Positions 38,100-49,900 of a stretch of DNA of 64,000 bases are shown here, piece after piece. The translations under genes and the position numbers were made by a program. The DNA lies in NCBI GenBank assembly GCA_964036665.1, contig OZ038526.1, forward strand, positions 31,558,001 through 31,622,000, read 5' to 3'. A model generated the notes under the pieces. It did not search any database and was not told the origin of the DNA. It saw only the letters and a program-made list of their open reading frames with translations. The stretch's first letter is position 1. Every line of letters starts with the position of its first letter. The stretch comes from Gordius sp. MW1 (Eukaryota; Nematomorpha; Gordioida; Gordea; Gordiidae).

Positions 38100-38440
38100 T
38101 AATCGTACATAATAGTTAAATTTGTACCTGGAATTAAGCATTGTTCTAGTTTAAGACTTTCGAGCTCTTTACTTGATATTTCTTGCTTTTGTGTCATAGC
38201 AATTCTTTTGTGATTGATGTGTTAAATTGTTGTATGGTGTTTAGTTGTTGTATGATATCGATATCGATTCGTGGCAAAGTGTTTGCTACTATATTCGCCT
38301 TACCTTTAATAAACTCTATATCTGAAAGAAATTGTGAGATATAGTCTAGTTGTCGTATTTCACGCGGTTAGTATTAATCGGATTTAGAGATGAGAGCATA
38401 AGTTAACGGGTTGTGATCAAAGTCGCAACTAGAGAACTGC
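38100..38440 (-). pseudogene. Gypsy RNase H fragment
   Basis: Reverse translation gives DHNPLTYALIS, then PREIRQLDYISQFLSDIEF and KGKANIVANTLPRIDIDII, the end of Gypsy RNase H. The usual ADALSR is ANTLPR here. Flanking DNA at 37985-38100 is GGGCCGGGC-type MITE ending GTGCAGGTCTCTA. Confidence 0.6.
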
Positions 38441-38523
38441 ACGGCACTTCTATGAGTCACAATATTATTTTCGGGTTTTTGAAATAGGTGGTTAACGATA
38501 GCTATGTTTTTCACCTTCTTTTT

Positions 38524-39040
38524 TCAGACCATGCCAATAGCCTCCATGATTGCGTTCACACCCGAGGCAAGCTTTCCCTGTGTGAGCATTAAAAACGCCC
38601 TAATAAATGGCCTTTTTCCATGTCCGATTCCTTGTATTTCCTTTTCCAACTGAAAGAATAATATGCCATTTTCTAATTCCATACACGCAATTTGTGGAGC
38701 ATACGCCCACATAATGGTTAGGCGGGCCCCTTGATCTGCAATCGTCACCCACATTAGCCTATATGAACAACGCTTAACTTCCACCACCTTGTCTTTGAAA
38801 GATTCCTTTAGAACGATACGAACCCCGTCTCCGATTTGGTGACCCACTGTAGAATTCTTTGTATCCTTCTCCTAACACTCGGGCTTTGGTTCCGTTCCAC
38901 CTCATCTCTTGTAGGCAGGCGATCTGTACCTTTCTTCTTTTTAGCATATTTGCGACCTCGATGCTCTTCCTTGTCAGCGTTTCCACATTTCAGCACATTG
39001 CATTCTTTCCACAAGTAATCTCCTTACTCGCCTTCGTTGT
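38524..39040 (-). pseudogene. RTE-type LINE endonuclease fragment
   Basis: Two overlapping frames read LTRKSIEVANMLKRRKVQIA, CLQEMRWNGTKARVLGEGYK and EFYSG, then GVRIVLKESFKDKVVEVKR and ARLTIMWAYAPQ. This is the N-terminal apurinic-endonuclease-like domain of RTE LINEs, with the catalytic-region QE kept. A frameshift near 38840 inactivates it. Confidence 0.75.
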
Positions 39041-39299
39041 GAGATGGGCAGTAACCCTATTCTATTTTTGACATTGCACTGGCGGTGTGCAGTGCGGGTC
39101 GTTTGTGGACGACCCCCAATCTTTTTCTTGTAAAATTTTGTTTTTAACTATCATGATTTTGGAATTTGTTTTTATAGGCGGTTACCAATCTGATGCCAAC
39201 CCTCAACTTTTTGCATGCGGACTTGTGACGCTCGTAGGTAGTGTTCCTACACAAAACCATTATTAAAATTTTTTTCGCTTTTTACCTTGATTAACATTT

Positions 39300-40290
39300 T
39301 TTTAATTGCTATGCAATTTATGGGTTCGCTTTTCGTTTGTCCATCCGTCCGTCCGTCCAACTTGTATTTAATGATGTGTGTTCAAATTTCGGCGAGGCAT
39401 AATTTTCTTTAAAATTAATATATTGTTCTTGTTAATCCCATTAAAAATATGGCTTTTTTAACGCTCTCCTAGCTACTGACTAATTGAAAAAAATGACATT
39501 GGCTAAAGTGTATCAAATTTTATTTCTATATTAAAAATAGAGGCTATTTGGCCGTTTGCTGGCTAGTGACCAATATGAAAAATGACCTCTGGCCAAAGTG
39601 AGATTAAAATCGATATTTGTTTCTATATTATAAATATAGGAAATTTGGCCGTTTGCTGGCTACTGACCAATGCAAAAAAGACCACTGGCCAAAGTGAGAT
39701 TATAATCGAATTTTTTTCTCTAGATTATAATTATTGGCTAGTATTTGGCCGTCTGCTGACCATTAGAAAAAATGATCTCTGACAAAAGAGAGATTAGAAT
39801 TTTTTTTTTATATTTTAAATATAGGCTATTTAGCCGTCTGCTCCCAACGCAAAAAATGACCACGGCCAAAGTGTGATTGCAATTTTTTTTTCGTTTATTT
39901 AATATTTAGCTCTTATGTATTTGGACGTTTTTTGAACTGCTGACTGCTGACCGCCTTTTTAAATTTCTTTCCCACGTCTCACCGCACCCCATACCTTTTC
40001 GGGTATGTCTTATTTGTTTAGAATATAAATATACTTTTGATTTGCTATTTTACATTTAAAACTTGGGAATTATTTTTTTTTCCAATAAATACGTATTCTG
40101 CTTGGATATTGCACCCCCCCCCCCCTATAGGCATTCTCGCCCCTTCCCACCTTTCTCGCCCATAAATTGCATAGCAAATATGCTACGTTTATACGGAATA
40201 TAGATGAGTTTCGTTTCCCCTTCCCTCCTGCCCCTCCCTTTCCCCCCCCCCCCCCCCATCCCTGCTCCCACTAGGGGCGAAGCCACTGGT
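39300..40290 (+). repeat. HINE-like array
   Basis: The start motif AATTGCTATGCAATTTATGG at 39306, CCGTC repeats, then five to six degenerate hairpin units (for example CAATGCAAAAAAGACCACTGG), a C run near 40112, the inverted start motif near 40163 and a C/T-rich tract to 40270. The terminal stem-loop is degenerate (AGGGGCGAAGCC). Confidence 0.55.
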
Positions 40291-40638
40291 TATTTTATAT
40301 GTGGTTCGAGAGGATGAATTGGATGTTATAATTTTTCCGGATTTAAATTTTAAAATTTGTTAAGGAAGTCTGGACCTATATAAAATCTTGACTAGCCTAG
40401 GATGAGTTTGGGGATTTAATAAAAAACTATATTTTAAAATTAAAATATGGTTAATGTTTACTATTTTTGAGCAAAATAAAATCATTAAATAAAAAATGGC
40501 CATCCATAAACTATATATAAATACCTAATATGTATGAATTAAGTAGCTAGGTGGTTTTTTAACATTTTGAAGGACTTGGAGTCCAAAAGATTTTTACTTA
40601 TTATAAATTTATATAAAAACATTCATAACGAACCTGGT

Positions 40639-40767
40639 CATGGGTGTAGCCAGCATTGAAATTAGAAATTTTTGAAATCTTAGTCATAAATTTAATAAAT
40701 GTCAACAAAATAAAAGGGGGGCAGCCCCCCCCCCCTCCATGCCCCCTCCCCCTTGGCTACGCTCATG
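40639..40767. mobile_element. hAT-type MITE, perfect 8-bp target duplication
   Basis: Ends CATGGGTGTAGCCAGC and TTGGCTACGCTCATG are inverted. AACCTGGT is duplicated exactly on both sides (40631-40638 and 40768-40775). The interior has the family's AATTTT...AATAAAT stretch and a G/C run. Confidence 0.85.
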
Positions 40768-41391
40768 AACCTGGTACAAACCTGACGTTAGCCCAGGAAC
40801 ATTTTTTTTAACCGTTTGTTATTCTTAAATAAATTTAAGGTTTAGTAATTTATATTTTATAATTATCTTTTATAATTTTATTAAAACGATTCTTTAATGA
40901 TTAGGGGTAACATAAAAGAAACAATTGATATATGAACCTTTTTCTGACATAAGAATGATTAATTTAGATAGCTACAATTTAATCAATTTGTTGAATTATT
41001 TATCTAAAAAATCGAAAGTATACATTTTAAGGATTATGATAGGCCCTATATTAACTATTTACTTTTAATATTATACCTATTTACAAGTTATTCTAATTTA
41101 TATTTTTTGCTTTATTGAGCCCTCTTACCAATATTTTTATAAATAATATTCATGACCGACGCATTACTTTATAATATTTTAGCATAACCTTATATATAAA
41201 TTTTTAAATCATTACGATTTTATTTTGTTTTAATAAAATATATGTAAGTAAAATATTTACAAAAAAAAATTAAAATCGTTTAGCAAATGTTTGCTTTGGG
41301 CCATTTTATTAGTTTTTTTATGGCTCTAATTGTTAGTAAGTCTTTTTTAAAAAATTAAAGTTCACCTTAGGTTCAGGTCAACCAAAAATAG

Positions 41392-41558
41392 CATGGTAGC
41401 CAGCATTGGGATTAGGGGGGGGGGGGGCAATAATGATTTAAAGAAGGGCAAAATGAACATTTTTTGAAATTTTAGCCATAATTTTAATAAATTTTAACCA
41501 ATTTTTGGGTTATGAGGGGTGCAGCCGCCCCTCCCTGTCCCCTTTGGTTACGTGCATG
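41392..41558. mobile_element. hAT-type MITE, same family, no clear duplication
   Basis: Starts CATGGTAGCCAGCATTGGG, ends TTGGTTACGTGCATG, with a G run, AAAATGAACATTTTTTG and GCAGCCGCCCC inside as in the other copies. The flanks do not match, so it is old or rearranged. Confidence 0.65.
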
Positions 41559-42100
41559 GATTAATTTATTATAAAATACCCAATTTCCTATTGGCTCTCT
41601 ACTTAATTACTTTACAAATAACATTTTTGCAAAATAATTAAACATTTAATGAAAATAGTCAAATTTTCTTTGTTAGAATCGTTAGAATGCACGTGATTTC
41701 TAAAACTCTATTTTGGAATAACATTTTTATATTTAAACAACGTGCTATATACTACATCGATAAACGAATATTTCATTAATATTCCGGACTGGGCAGGACA
41801 GACGGCAAGAATGTCACAAAAATTATAGATTTTTTATAAAACGATCCCAATATTCCTAACAAATAATTCGTAGTGGTCATTTTTTCCACATTTTTATCAT
41901 TTTCGCGTCATAAAATTAGTATTGTTTTCTACCATTGGATTCACCATCATGCCTCATATTAGTAAGGTGAAGAGAAAGGAATTTGCCTATCAAGTAATGT
42001 CAACTTGCAGTTTTTTAATATAAAAATCTATAAAAATCGCGTTTTTTATATATATGACAAAATTAGAATTTTTTAGGTTTTGAGATTTTATATGAGCATT

Positions 42101-42267
42101 CATGGGCGAAGCCAGGGGGGCAGGGAGGGGCGGCTGCTTCCCTCTAAATCCAAAAATTGGTTATTTTAATAAAATTATGGCTAAAATTTCAAAAAATAAT
42201 CATTTTGCCCCCCCCCCCCTTAAATCATTATTGCCCTCCTCTAATTCCAATGCTGGCTACGCCCATG
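42101..42267. mobile_element. hAT-type MITE, perfect 8-bp target duplication
   Basis: Ends CATGGGCGAAGCCAG and CTGGCTACGCCCATG. TGAGCATT is duplicated at 42093-42100 and 42268-42275. It is 167 bp long. The 8-bp duplication and the A2/G5 terminal bases fit the hAT superfamily. Confidence 0.88.
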
Positions 42268-42322
42268 TGAGCATTTTTACCTTTATTAAGGGGCTAATTG
42301 CTATTTATATAACATCCCGTTA

Positions 42323-42473
42323 CATGGGCGTGGCCAAGGGGGGAGGCAGGGAGGGGCAGCTGCCCTCCTCTAACAAAAAATTATTAAAATTATGGCTAAA
42401 CTTTCAAAAAATAAGTATTTTGCCCTTCCCTAAATCAATATTGCCCCTCTAATCAATGCTGGCTACGCCCATG
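42323..42473. mobile_element. hAT-type MITE, second copy 55 bp downstream
   Basis: Ends CATGGGCGTGGCCAAGG and CTGGCTACGCCCATG. The flanks TCCCGTTA and CCTCGTTA match at 6 of 8 positions, as expected for a decayed duplication. Same orientation and interior as 42101-42267. Confidence 0.75.
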
Positions 42474-43113
42474 CCTCGTTATGTTTGTAATTAATTGCAA
42501 TTAATGTTATAAAATTAAACTTATTCAACTTTAATACAATAATTCAGTTCACTTATTAAATTAATAAACGAGTTTTAGTCGTTTGATGTTTTCCCCCCGT
42601 GGCACTCTGCCGTAACAATTCATTAAAACCATTTAGTGTTTTTACCAGAAGGAATTTTATTACATTTTTTTTATAATTTATATGGAAACTAGCCGATCAC
42701 ATAGGTTACAAAAACATGTTTCTCCGATTTCCCCGCGTGAAATATGAATCTTACTCAAGCGTTAATGATTAGCCTAAAAATAAAAAAGAGCAATGAATAT
42801 TATTTATTAATCAATCATTATAATTTAATGGCGAGATATAATAAGGAAGGCAGTTAAAATCTATAAATAAAAATGCATATACACTGCGGAATACTCTTGC
42901 AAAAGTTTTATGCTGACATAATATTTTCAACTTAAACCCCCCCCCCCCCCCTTCAATACTTAAATTGAATTTTCCAGCATTTATTCAACGATAAATTACG
43001 AAATTTAAGATGCCAATATAGCACGAAAATTATACAGATTAATAAAAACTTAGACCGGGGGAGCTAAGCTTAAAAAATAAGTTTCTCCGTTAAAATTTTA
43101 AACAATATCTTAT

Positions 43114-43587
43114 TAATAATCAGAAGATAATAATAACCCCTTTCAGGAGTGCCGCAATTAACTTAAAAGTTTGATTATTATCGAAAAACCCGCAATTCAT
43201 TTACTTATTTCTTATAGAATAAAACAAAATAATTATTACTACCATAATTATGAGGGTTATTTCATAGTCACCCTAAGAATGGGTTTAAATCTAATTTGAG
43301 CATTATATATACCTATCTCGCTTAGTGAGTGACTAGAAAATAAACTAAGGCATACTGATGAGCTCTAATAAGGGCGAAAACGTTATATGTGTATGTCTGT
43401 TATTATTTTCGAAGTCACATGCTAAAAAAGATAGGGATATATATAGTTCAAATTAGTCTCTAATTAAAATCACCGATAGATGGCGCTTATTAGGGTAAAC
43501 TTTTAAGTTAATTGCGGCACTTCTGAAAGGGGTTATTATTATCTTCTGATTATTATCGAAAAACCCGCAATTCATTTACTTATTTCT
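43114..43587 (+). mobile_element. Palindromic hammerhead-bearing element (retrozyme- or Penelope-like)
   Basis: Arms 43114-43172 and 43498-43555 are inverted repeats of about 58 bp with one mismatch. The inner sequence stays palindromic up to the hammerhead at the centre (for example CTAATTTGA against TCAAATTAG, and CCTATCT against AGATAGG). A perfect 41-bp direct repeat occurs at 43172-43212 and 43547-43587, offset by 375 nt, a spacing in the size range of retrozyme monomers. There is no ORF. Assignment to retrozyme or to a Penelope terminal repeat is inference. Confidence 0.65.
43329..43418 (+). ncRNA. Type I hammerhead self-cleaving ribozyme
   Basis: The core CTGATGA (43355-43361) is followed by a 5-bp helix II (GCTCT 43362-43366 with AGGGC 43371-43375, loop AATA) and GAAA (43376-43379). 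Helix III is only A379-U384, A380-U383, C381-G382, the self-complementary AACGTT, as in minimal hammerheads that work as dimers. The predicted cleavage site follows A43385 (UUA). Helix I is 5 bp (350-354 with 386-390), then an internal loop, then perfect GAAAATAA/TTATTTTC (336-343 with 403-410) and GTGACT/AGTCAC (329-334 with 413-418). The 14 extra outer base pairs make a chance match very unlikely. Such motifs are known in Penelope-like retroelements and in retrozymes. Confidence 0.85.
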
Positions 43588-45375
43588 AATATAATATCTT
43601 ATTAATTTCAAATAAATGGAAGCTTGATTTTATTATAAAATTACTATCCGATAGCTAATCACAGCTAACAATTATTATGGGAACAAATTTATTATATAAG
43701 TTGTATTCCAGATTATTGTTCAAAAGTAATTTGATTCCTTCTAAAGCCGAGAGAAAGTTTTGCATATACAGCGCGAAAATCTTTTAATCGCTAATTTAAC
43801 CGTCAATTTGTTTTTTTTTAACGATAATATTAACAAAAACATCGTTTATTGATAAATCGCTTAATAGCACAATATCGAATATTCACAAACATTTTCGAAT
43901 CCTTAAATCAACCAGATAATTGTATAAACTATCGTTTTATTGCGAAGCGTAAGAAAATATATATTTAATATAATGTACAACATATACTTTTATTTCCATC
44001 GTTTAATCGCGAAATATCGGTTAAACGCGAATTTTTTCAGGCCCAAGGCTTTGCAATTAAACGGTTTTGACTGTAGTAGTCTAGTGTCGTGGCAATTAAA
44101 CTTTGGCTTCTATAGTTGTACGTACCTACCTTTCGAAAGAAACTTGCATAGCAATTAAAACTACGTTTTTCTACACAATAAAAAATAGTAAAATGCCAAA
44201 CTTTTGAAAACCTAGGTCGTTGCGAGATAATTTAGAATTTTTTTTACCCCCCCCCCCTCCTGTTCCTGTAAAAGAGGATCAAAGGACGCGGTGCCTCTTT
44301 TATATAAAGGCTCTGTTTGCCAGAAAATAAGGGAGAAAAGAAATTTGAGTATTTGGCCAATTTATAGCCTCATCATAACAAATTGCTTTCACCAATAAAA
44401 CGAGCTTTTTTGATGGCCGCGAGGCTAGGTTGATTGACGACAGGTGTGCCAGTTGAATTGACTTTAAACATGGATGACCTAGCCACATTTTTTCCAAAAG
44501 TAATATAAACTATGGGCCAAAAATTATAAAAAATTGTAATTTTGACCTTGACCCCCCTCCATAAACCTTAGCCCATGTTACTTAAAGGCCATTATTTTCT
44601 TATTTTTAATAGCTATGCAATTTATTTCCTTTTATTTAGCTAACATTGATAAAATTACCCTATGCCCCCCCCCCACAAAGGCCTATGCCTCTATGATGTG
44701 GGTTCGAATCTCGGCGAGGGTAAATTTTTAACCCGAAGGTCGGGTCGGGTACCCGTGCAGGCCTCTACCCCTCTCAAACAAACAAATTTTTTTAATTTTT
44801 ATATGACGAAAATTTGTTCTTTTAGCTCTCCCTACCTTTACTCATTATTGCCCCCTCCCCCCTTTAGATAGATATAAGTATCAATTTGCGATTTATTTTA
44901 GTGATATAAGTATCAATTTGCAATTTATTTAGTATTTTACCTAAAGCCATTGCAACTCCCATTTCGCGCCGTTTCGTTTTAACAATAGCTATAGGCGCTG
45001 CTATCAAACCGAATTTCACGATTAACAAGCTATTTTTGTCGACTCCACCACTCTTACTTCGAAGCAGCTTTTATTATTTGCCTTAGCAATATCCCAACGC
45101 ATTTACAATGCGTACTATAATAGGCCGTTGTATCATCGTGCAGTGTTTTCTCTTAATTTGAGCATTTTTAAAAATTGATTTTTGTTTTATAAAACCTATT
45201 TCTTAAATATTTTTAAGTTTATTATTCAAACAATTCGTATCAGGCATGGGATGTCCTCCCCCCCCCCCCCCATCATTTCAGAAATGCATATTTTTCCTAT
45301 GAATTTCATTCATTTAACCTTAAATTTTGTCACAAATTCTTTATTTTAAAACTCTTCGCCAGTTCCGATGATTGT

Positions 45376-45521
45376 AGTGATGTAACATTATTACAAATTT
45401 TTTTGGCCATATGTCGTATTATGCTTTGTTCGACGACATTAGGTGACGAATTATTAAATAAGTTCTATCCGGTTTCTAGCTATTTAATTATAAAATCTCC
45501 AGATTTTTGTATTACATCACT
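45376..45521. repeat. Candidate 146-bp TIR element
   Basis: AGTGATGTAA (45376-45385) and TTACATCACT (45512-45521) are perfect inverted ends, with TTACAAATTT / AGATTTTTGTA continuing inward imperfectly. No convincing target duplication. Confidence 0.35.
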
Positions 45522-46783
45522 GCTCTGACGCCTTATCGGGTTTAAAAACAATTTTTTGGGGGGAGGGGGTTATGATTTTGTGGGTGGTTTAAGTTGTTTA
45601 AAAAACTTTTGATTACCTATCTAGGGCAATTCAAAACTTTATACTTAGAGGGGGCAATAATGATTTAGGGAGGGGCAAAATGATAACCTTTTAAAATTTT
45701 TTCCATAATTACAATAAATTTCTAAGAATTTTTGTGTTTAGTTTAGAGCCTCCCCATTAATACCATTTTATATTTTAAATTGTATAGTACATACATTCAT
45801 GTTTTAGTGCCACGAATGAGAGGCTTGATATCGATTTGTTCCCAAAGGTCGGCTGGCTTTTTAACACATGGGTGTGATCTGAATTTTAAGCGTTAGAAGT
45901 TAGAATGGACTGGAATGGAGAGGGGACGAGAATAGATGATGAATCTAGGTTTTTAAAAAATCATTTCGTGTACATTTTCTCTTTCGCGATAATGGCATAA
46001 AGGTGAAAAATAGTTGAAAGAGCCATAGTTTTTTTTTGAAAATTTAATATAAATATTAGTTTTCCTTCAATTTTTAACGAGCTCCCCTACCTATCGAATC
46101 ACGCCCTTTAAAAAAATTTAAAATGGGTGGCAAGAAAGCACCCCCTTGTAATTGAAGCTTGGCTAAGCCCGTATATTAAAATTTTATAACAGCTCACCTG
46201 AATGATTTACAAACATATGAAAAGTCACAGCCTTTGCAAGTGCTCATGTTTATTTAGAGGGTAGGTAAATCCATGTTTTCAATCACGTAATCCGTTTTCG
46301 ACTTGAATCAATACAAAATATTTAACAAAAAAAATTCTCCAAAATTTATATAACAAGTTATAATTTAGTAAATTTACCCTCGATTTCTGCTTGGCCGATC
46401 CAAAAATCCCCTTTAAATTATGAGAAATTTCCCCAAATTTTATTTTGTCAAATTTATTTACTCAAAATATTCGCAATAGCCTATAATAAATAAACAACGA
46501 ATATTTATCGATTAAATGATGTAATAAGGAAAAGGACTTGCCGCCCCGCCCCCACGACGTTTACTCTACTACCTAATTATACGATTTATTCTTGTTTACT
46601 TGTTTACATTGGTGTGTAATTCTTGTTTACATACATCGATGACTACATAACAAACACATATATTACCTTACTACATACTACTACTACACAAAACACACCC
46701 CCTTCTCTACTTCCTGTTTTGTTGTATGTGTGTATAATACGTAACATACATAACCTATACTAATAACATTTGATTGCGTCCCT

Positions 46784-46805
46784 TTACGTCAGCCACCTTA
46801 TAAAA
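46784..46805 (+). promoter_or_regulatory. Candidate hexokinase distal promoter (CRE-like site plus TATA box)
   Basis: TTACGTCA (46784-46791), a cAMP-response-element-like site, is followed 7 nt later by TATAAAA (46799-46805). Transcription starting about 30 nt downstream would leave a 5' UTR of roughly 140 nt before the ATG at 46968. This is sequence resemblance only. Confidence 0.35.
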
Positions 46806-46967
46806 TACCAATAAGACTCATTTTTACCAAAATATTTTAAACTCCATCCAACCAAAATCATCTATATTAATCCCAAATTCCCAATTTTTAACTTCCCGTT
46901 TATCGGATTTCGCATTCCCGTTTTTCATAAAAAATAAAAGGAAAGCATTGTTTTTTAAAATAATATC

Positions 46968-49900
46968 ATGATATCCGCCGCTACATTTTTATTCAATTCC
47001 CTAAATATGAAAGTTGACGATTCGGTCAGCCTAAGTGCGGCTATGGACCTCATCAACGTGGAACGTGTGAAAGAGGTAAATTAATTGTTTGCTTAACTAT
47101 CTTCTTTTTAAGCCTGCTAAAATTATTTAGAAACTAGATGGCAGCTTGGCCCCGTTAAAATTTTTAAGTTTCATAATTAGGATGATATCCTGCCCCCCCC
47201 CCCTCTGTCCCCTTTTGCCCCCGCTATCTAGGTTGACCCACATTTTTTTATGTATCTGACAAATTAATGGTCCCTTAGTAGACCACATTACACGCAGACA
47301 TACGTAACATTGTAGGCGCGCATGGGGTAGTTAAGAATTAATTTAAAAGGGCAAAAGAAATTTTAATTATACGTTCATTTAATAATTAAAGAAGAGCTGT
47401 CGACGCCTATCTTTTTCATTTATTGCGAATTTCTTCTAATTTTTGGACGGCTTGGGGTCTCGTGGACCCCAACCTTGAACGAGTGTCTAAAACTTTGAAG
47501 GCGTGGGCAGGGGGGGGGGAGGCAAAACGTTTAAAAGTTCATTTAGAGGGGGGCAAAACATAATTTTTTTTAATTTTTCAATGTTTTTGCATTGAAATTT
47601 TTTTCTCTCTCGTAAATTAGGGGAAGGCAGCCGCCCCCCCCTGGGTACGCTCATGTTTAAAGGCCCTAAAAAATTGCGCCCTAAAATAAATGCGATAACC
47701 AAATATTTGACCCTATTAGGAGACGTTCTCTATCTGTCAAATAAAAAGGCGCTCATTATTTTTACTTTATCTACCTATGCCGCCACGTATTTGAATCATC
47801 TATCTACAAAATCGGGTGGAGTCACAATTTTATACCTGAATGATTACATATTTTAAAGGTTTTACTTACAGAGGGGGAGGGGTGTGTGTATGGGTTTTAT
47901 GACCCCCCCTCCCCCCTCTAGATTATAAATACAAAAACATAATTACAAACATATTATATCCGATCTGATAAATTTAGAGAACTTTAATGTAACTAAATAC
48001 ATTTGATTTAAAAAAAACCTTTTTGCCCCTCCCTCCATCTAAAAAAAAACAAAAAAAGGATGATTTGATTTTTTGCGTTACATTCATTTTAAATATGACG
48101 TGTTTCATAAGTATGCTATTCAAATTAAGGAAATTTGAATGACTCAACGACGCTCAATTTGCATAATATACACGACGTAATTATTTCGGAAAAACGTAAA
48201 ACGTCCACATCCGTTTTTGAGAATATTAGAATAAGAACTTTATAATAATTCTATTTATTTTCACATAAATGTTACAATTTTGCCACGTTGCATTAAATAT
48301 TAAATTATATTTTTAAAATATATTTTTTAAAAGACTAATTAAGCTGGACATCATTTGCGATTTATATACATACATGATTTTATTTGAAATTATATTGTGA
48401 AAAGTTTTGAAACTAATTATTTTCCTCTGAACTTTTACTTAATTAAATTTTACAATTTCGTTAAATTGATTAGAGCGAGACTTCCCTTTTCGGTCGAAGG
48501 TTTTAGACCTTTTCATATAAATTAAATGTTGAATGCAATACGCCTAGTTTTAATATCACAAAAACTGAATTAAAGTTATGTTCAAAAAGCCAATTTACTT
48601 TTTTTTTGTAAAAAAATAATTTATCAAACTTTATAAAGTCTAAAGATTGCAGAAAAAAATCCACCGTTAGCTGACAAATTTCCTCAATCTTATTCTCATA
48701 CATACCCAAGCAATTGTGGCGGCTAAAAATGAACTAACTTTTTAAATTTTAATTATGATTTTATCGTTAAATATACACTTTTAAGTGGGGAAAAAAATGC
48801 TTTTTTGCGGTGTTAAATCAATAGAGAATGCATTAGATTTTGCCTCAATTTTTGCACACTCCCCGCCTCTATCGAGTTATCGTATGGGCGGGTAGTGTAA
48901 GTGGGGTGTGTCTTTAGATATTAGATTAGAGGTTAAGGCAAGGTCACAACACACCCGCCCTCGTGTAGAATTATAGTTACTTTGTAAGAAGAATGAGTAT
49001 AATTTGTTGTTTTTATTGGCATGAAAATTGAGGAATTCAATATCTTTATTCCCCCCCCCCCCTTGCCCTACCCCCTACCCCCGCTAAGACATTTGTAAGT
49101 TAAGTTTATTGCGTGCGTTTTGCTGGGGATGGTTGATTATGTGACTCATGTCAAAGAGCTACGCTAGGATAAATCGATTTTTAGCTAATACGCGCATAGC
49201 GCTGATGATAATAGTTAAATTTGTTGATAAAGTTTATGCAGGTTGGGTGGGTCAAACATTTGACCACCGTGTGTCTTAAGCGAACGTTTGATTTTTATGG
49301 AGGGAGACATGGGGGTTTATCCAGCATAGGGATTAGAGGGGGGGGCAATAATTATTTCGGAAGGTGCAAAAGGATCATTTTTTCAAATTTTAGCCATGAC
49401 TTTAATGTATTTCAACAAATTTTTGGATTAAGAGGGGGGCAGTCGGCCCTTCCTCCTGGCTACGCTTATGGAGGGACAGTTGGGTTTGCCTGTTAAATTT
49501 ATAACGTTTTGCAACAGTTTGGCAATTTTATACGAGAGAGGCAAAATTTAAATATTTTTATGAAAAATATTTTTTGCGTAATTTTGAATTGCCCCCCCCC
49601 CCCCCCTAAATTTCCGAAATTTTTTTTTTCACAAAAACTTTGAAAAATTAAAAAAAATTGAACTTTTAAACGTTTTGCCCCCCCCCCCAATCCAAAACTT
49701 GGCTACGCCCATGGCTGTGGTTCGTCACAATTTCTTTTTTGCAACTAATGGGCATTCACTAGAATATATGTAAGGTTGTAGCTAGCTAGTTTTTAATTTC
49801 TCAATATTCCTTTTGTGTTTACCCGCCTCCTCAAGTATAGATCTGTCAATTCACGAAATAATACTTGAATGAATGAGAAGGGGGGAGGGTAAGTTATTTA

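Noticed and set aside
42102..42452. 116-codon ORF on +
   Set aside because: It spans two hAT-type MITEs and their G/C runs; the reading frame has no domain and the same sequence occurs in other MITE copies.
44300..44497. 65-codon ORF on -
   Set aside because: No ATG context, domain or neighbouring exon that I recognise; no composition or motif support beyond being open.
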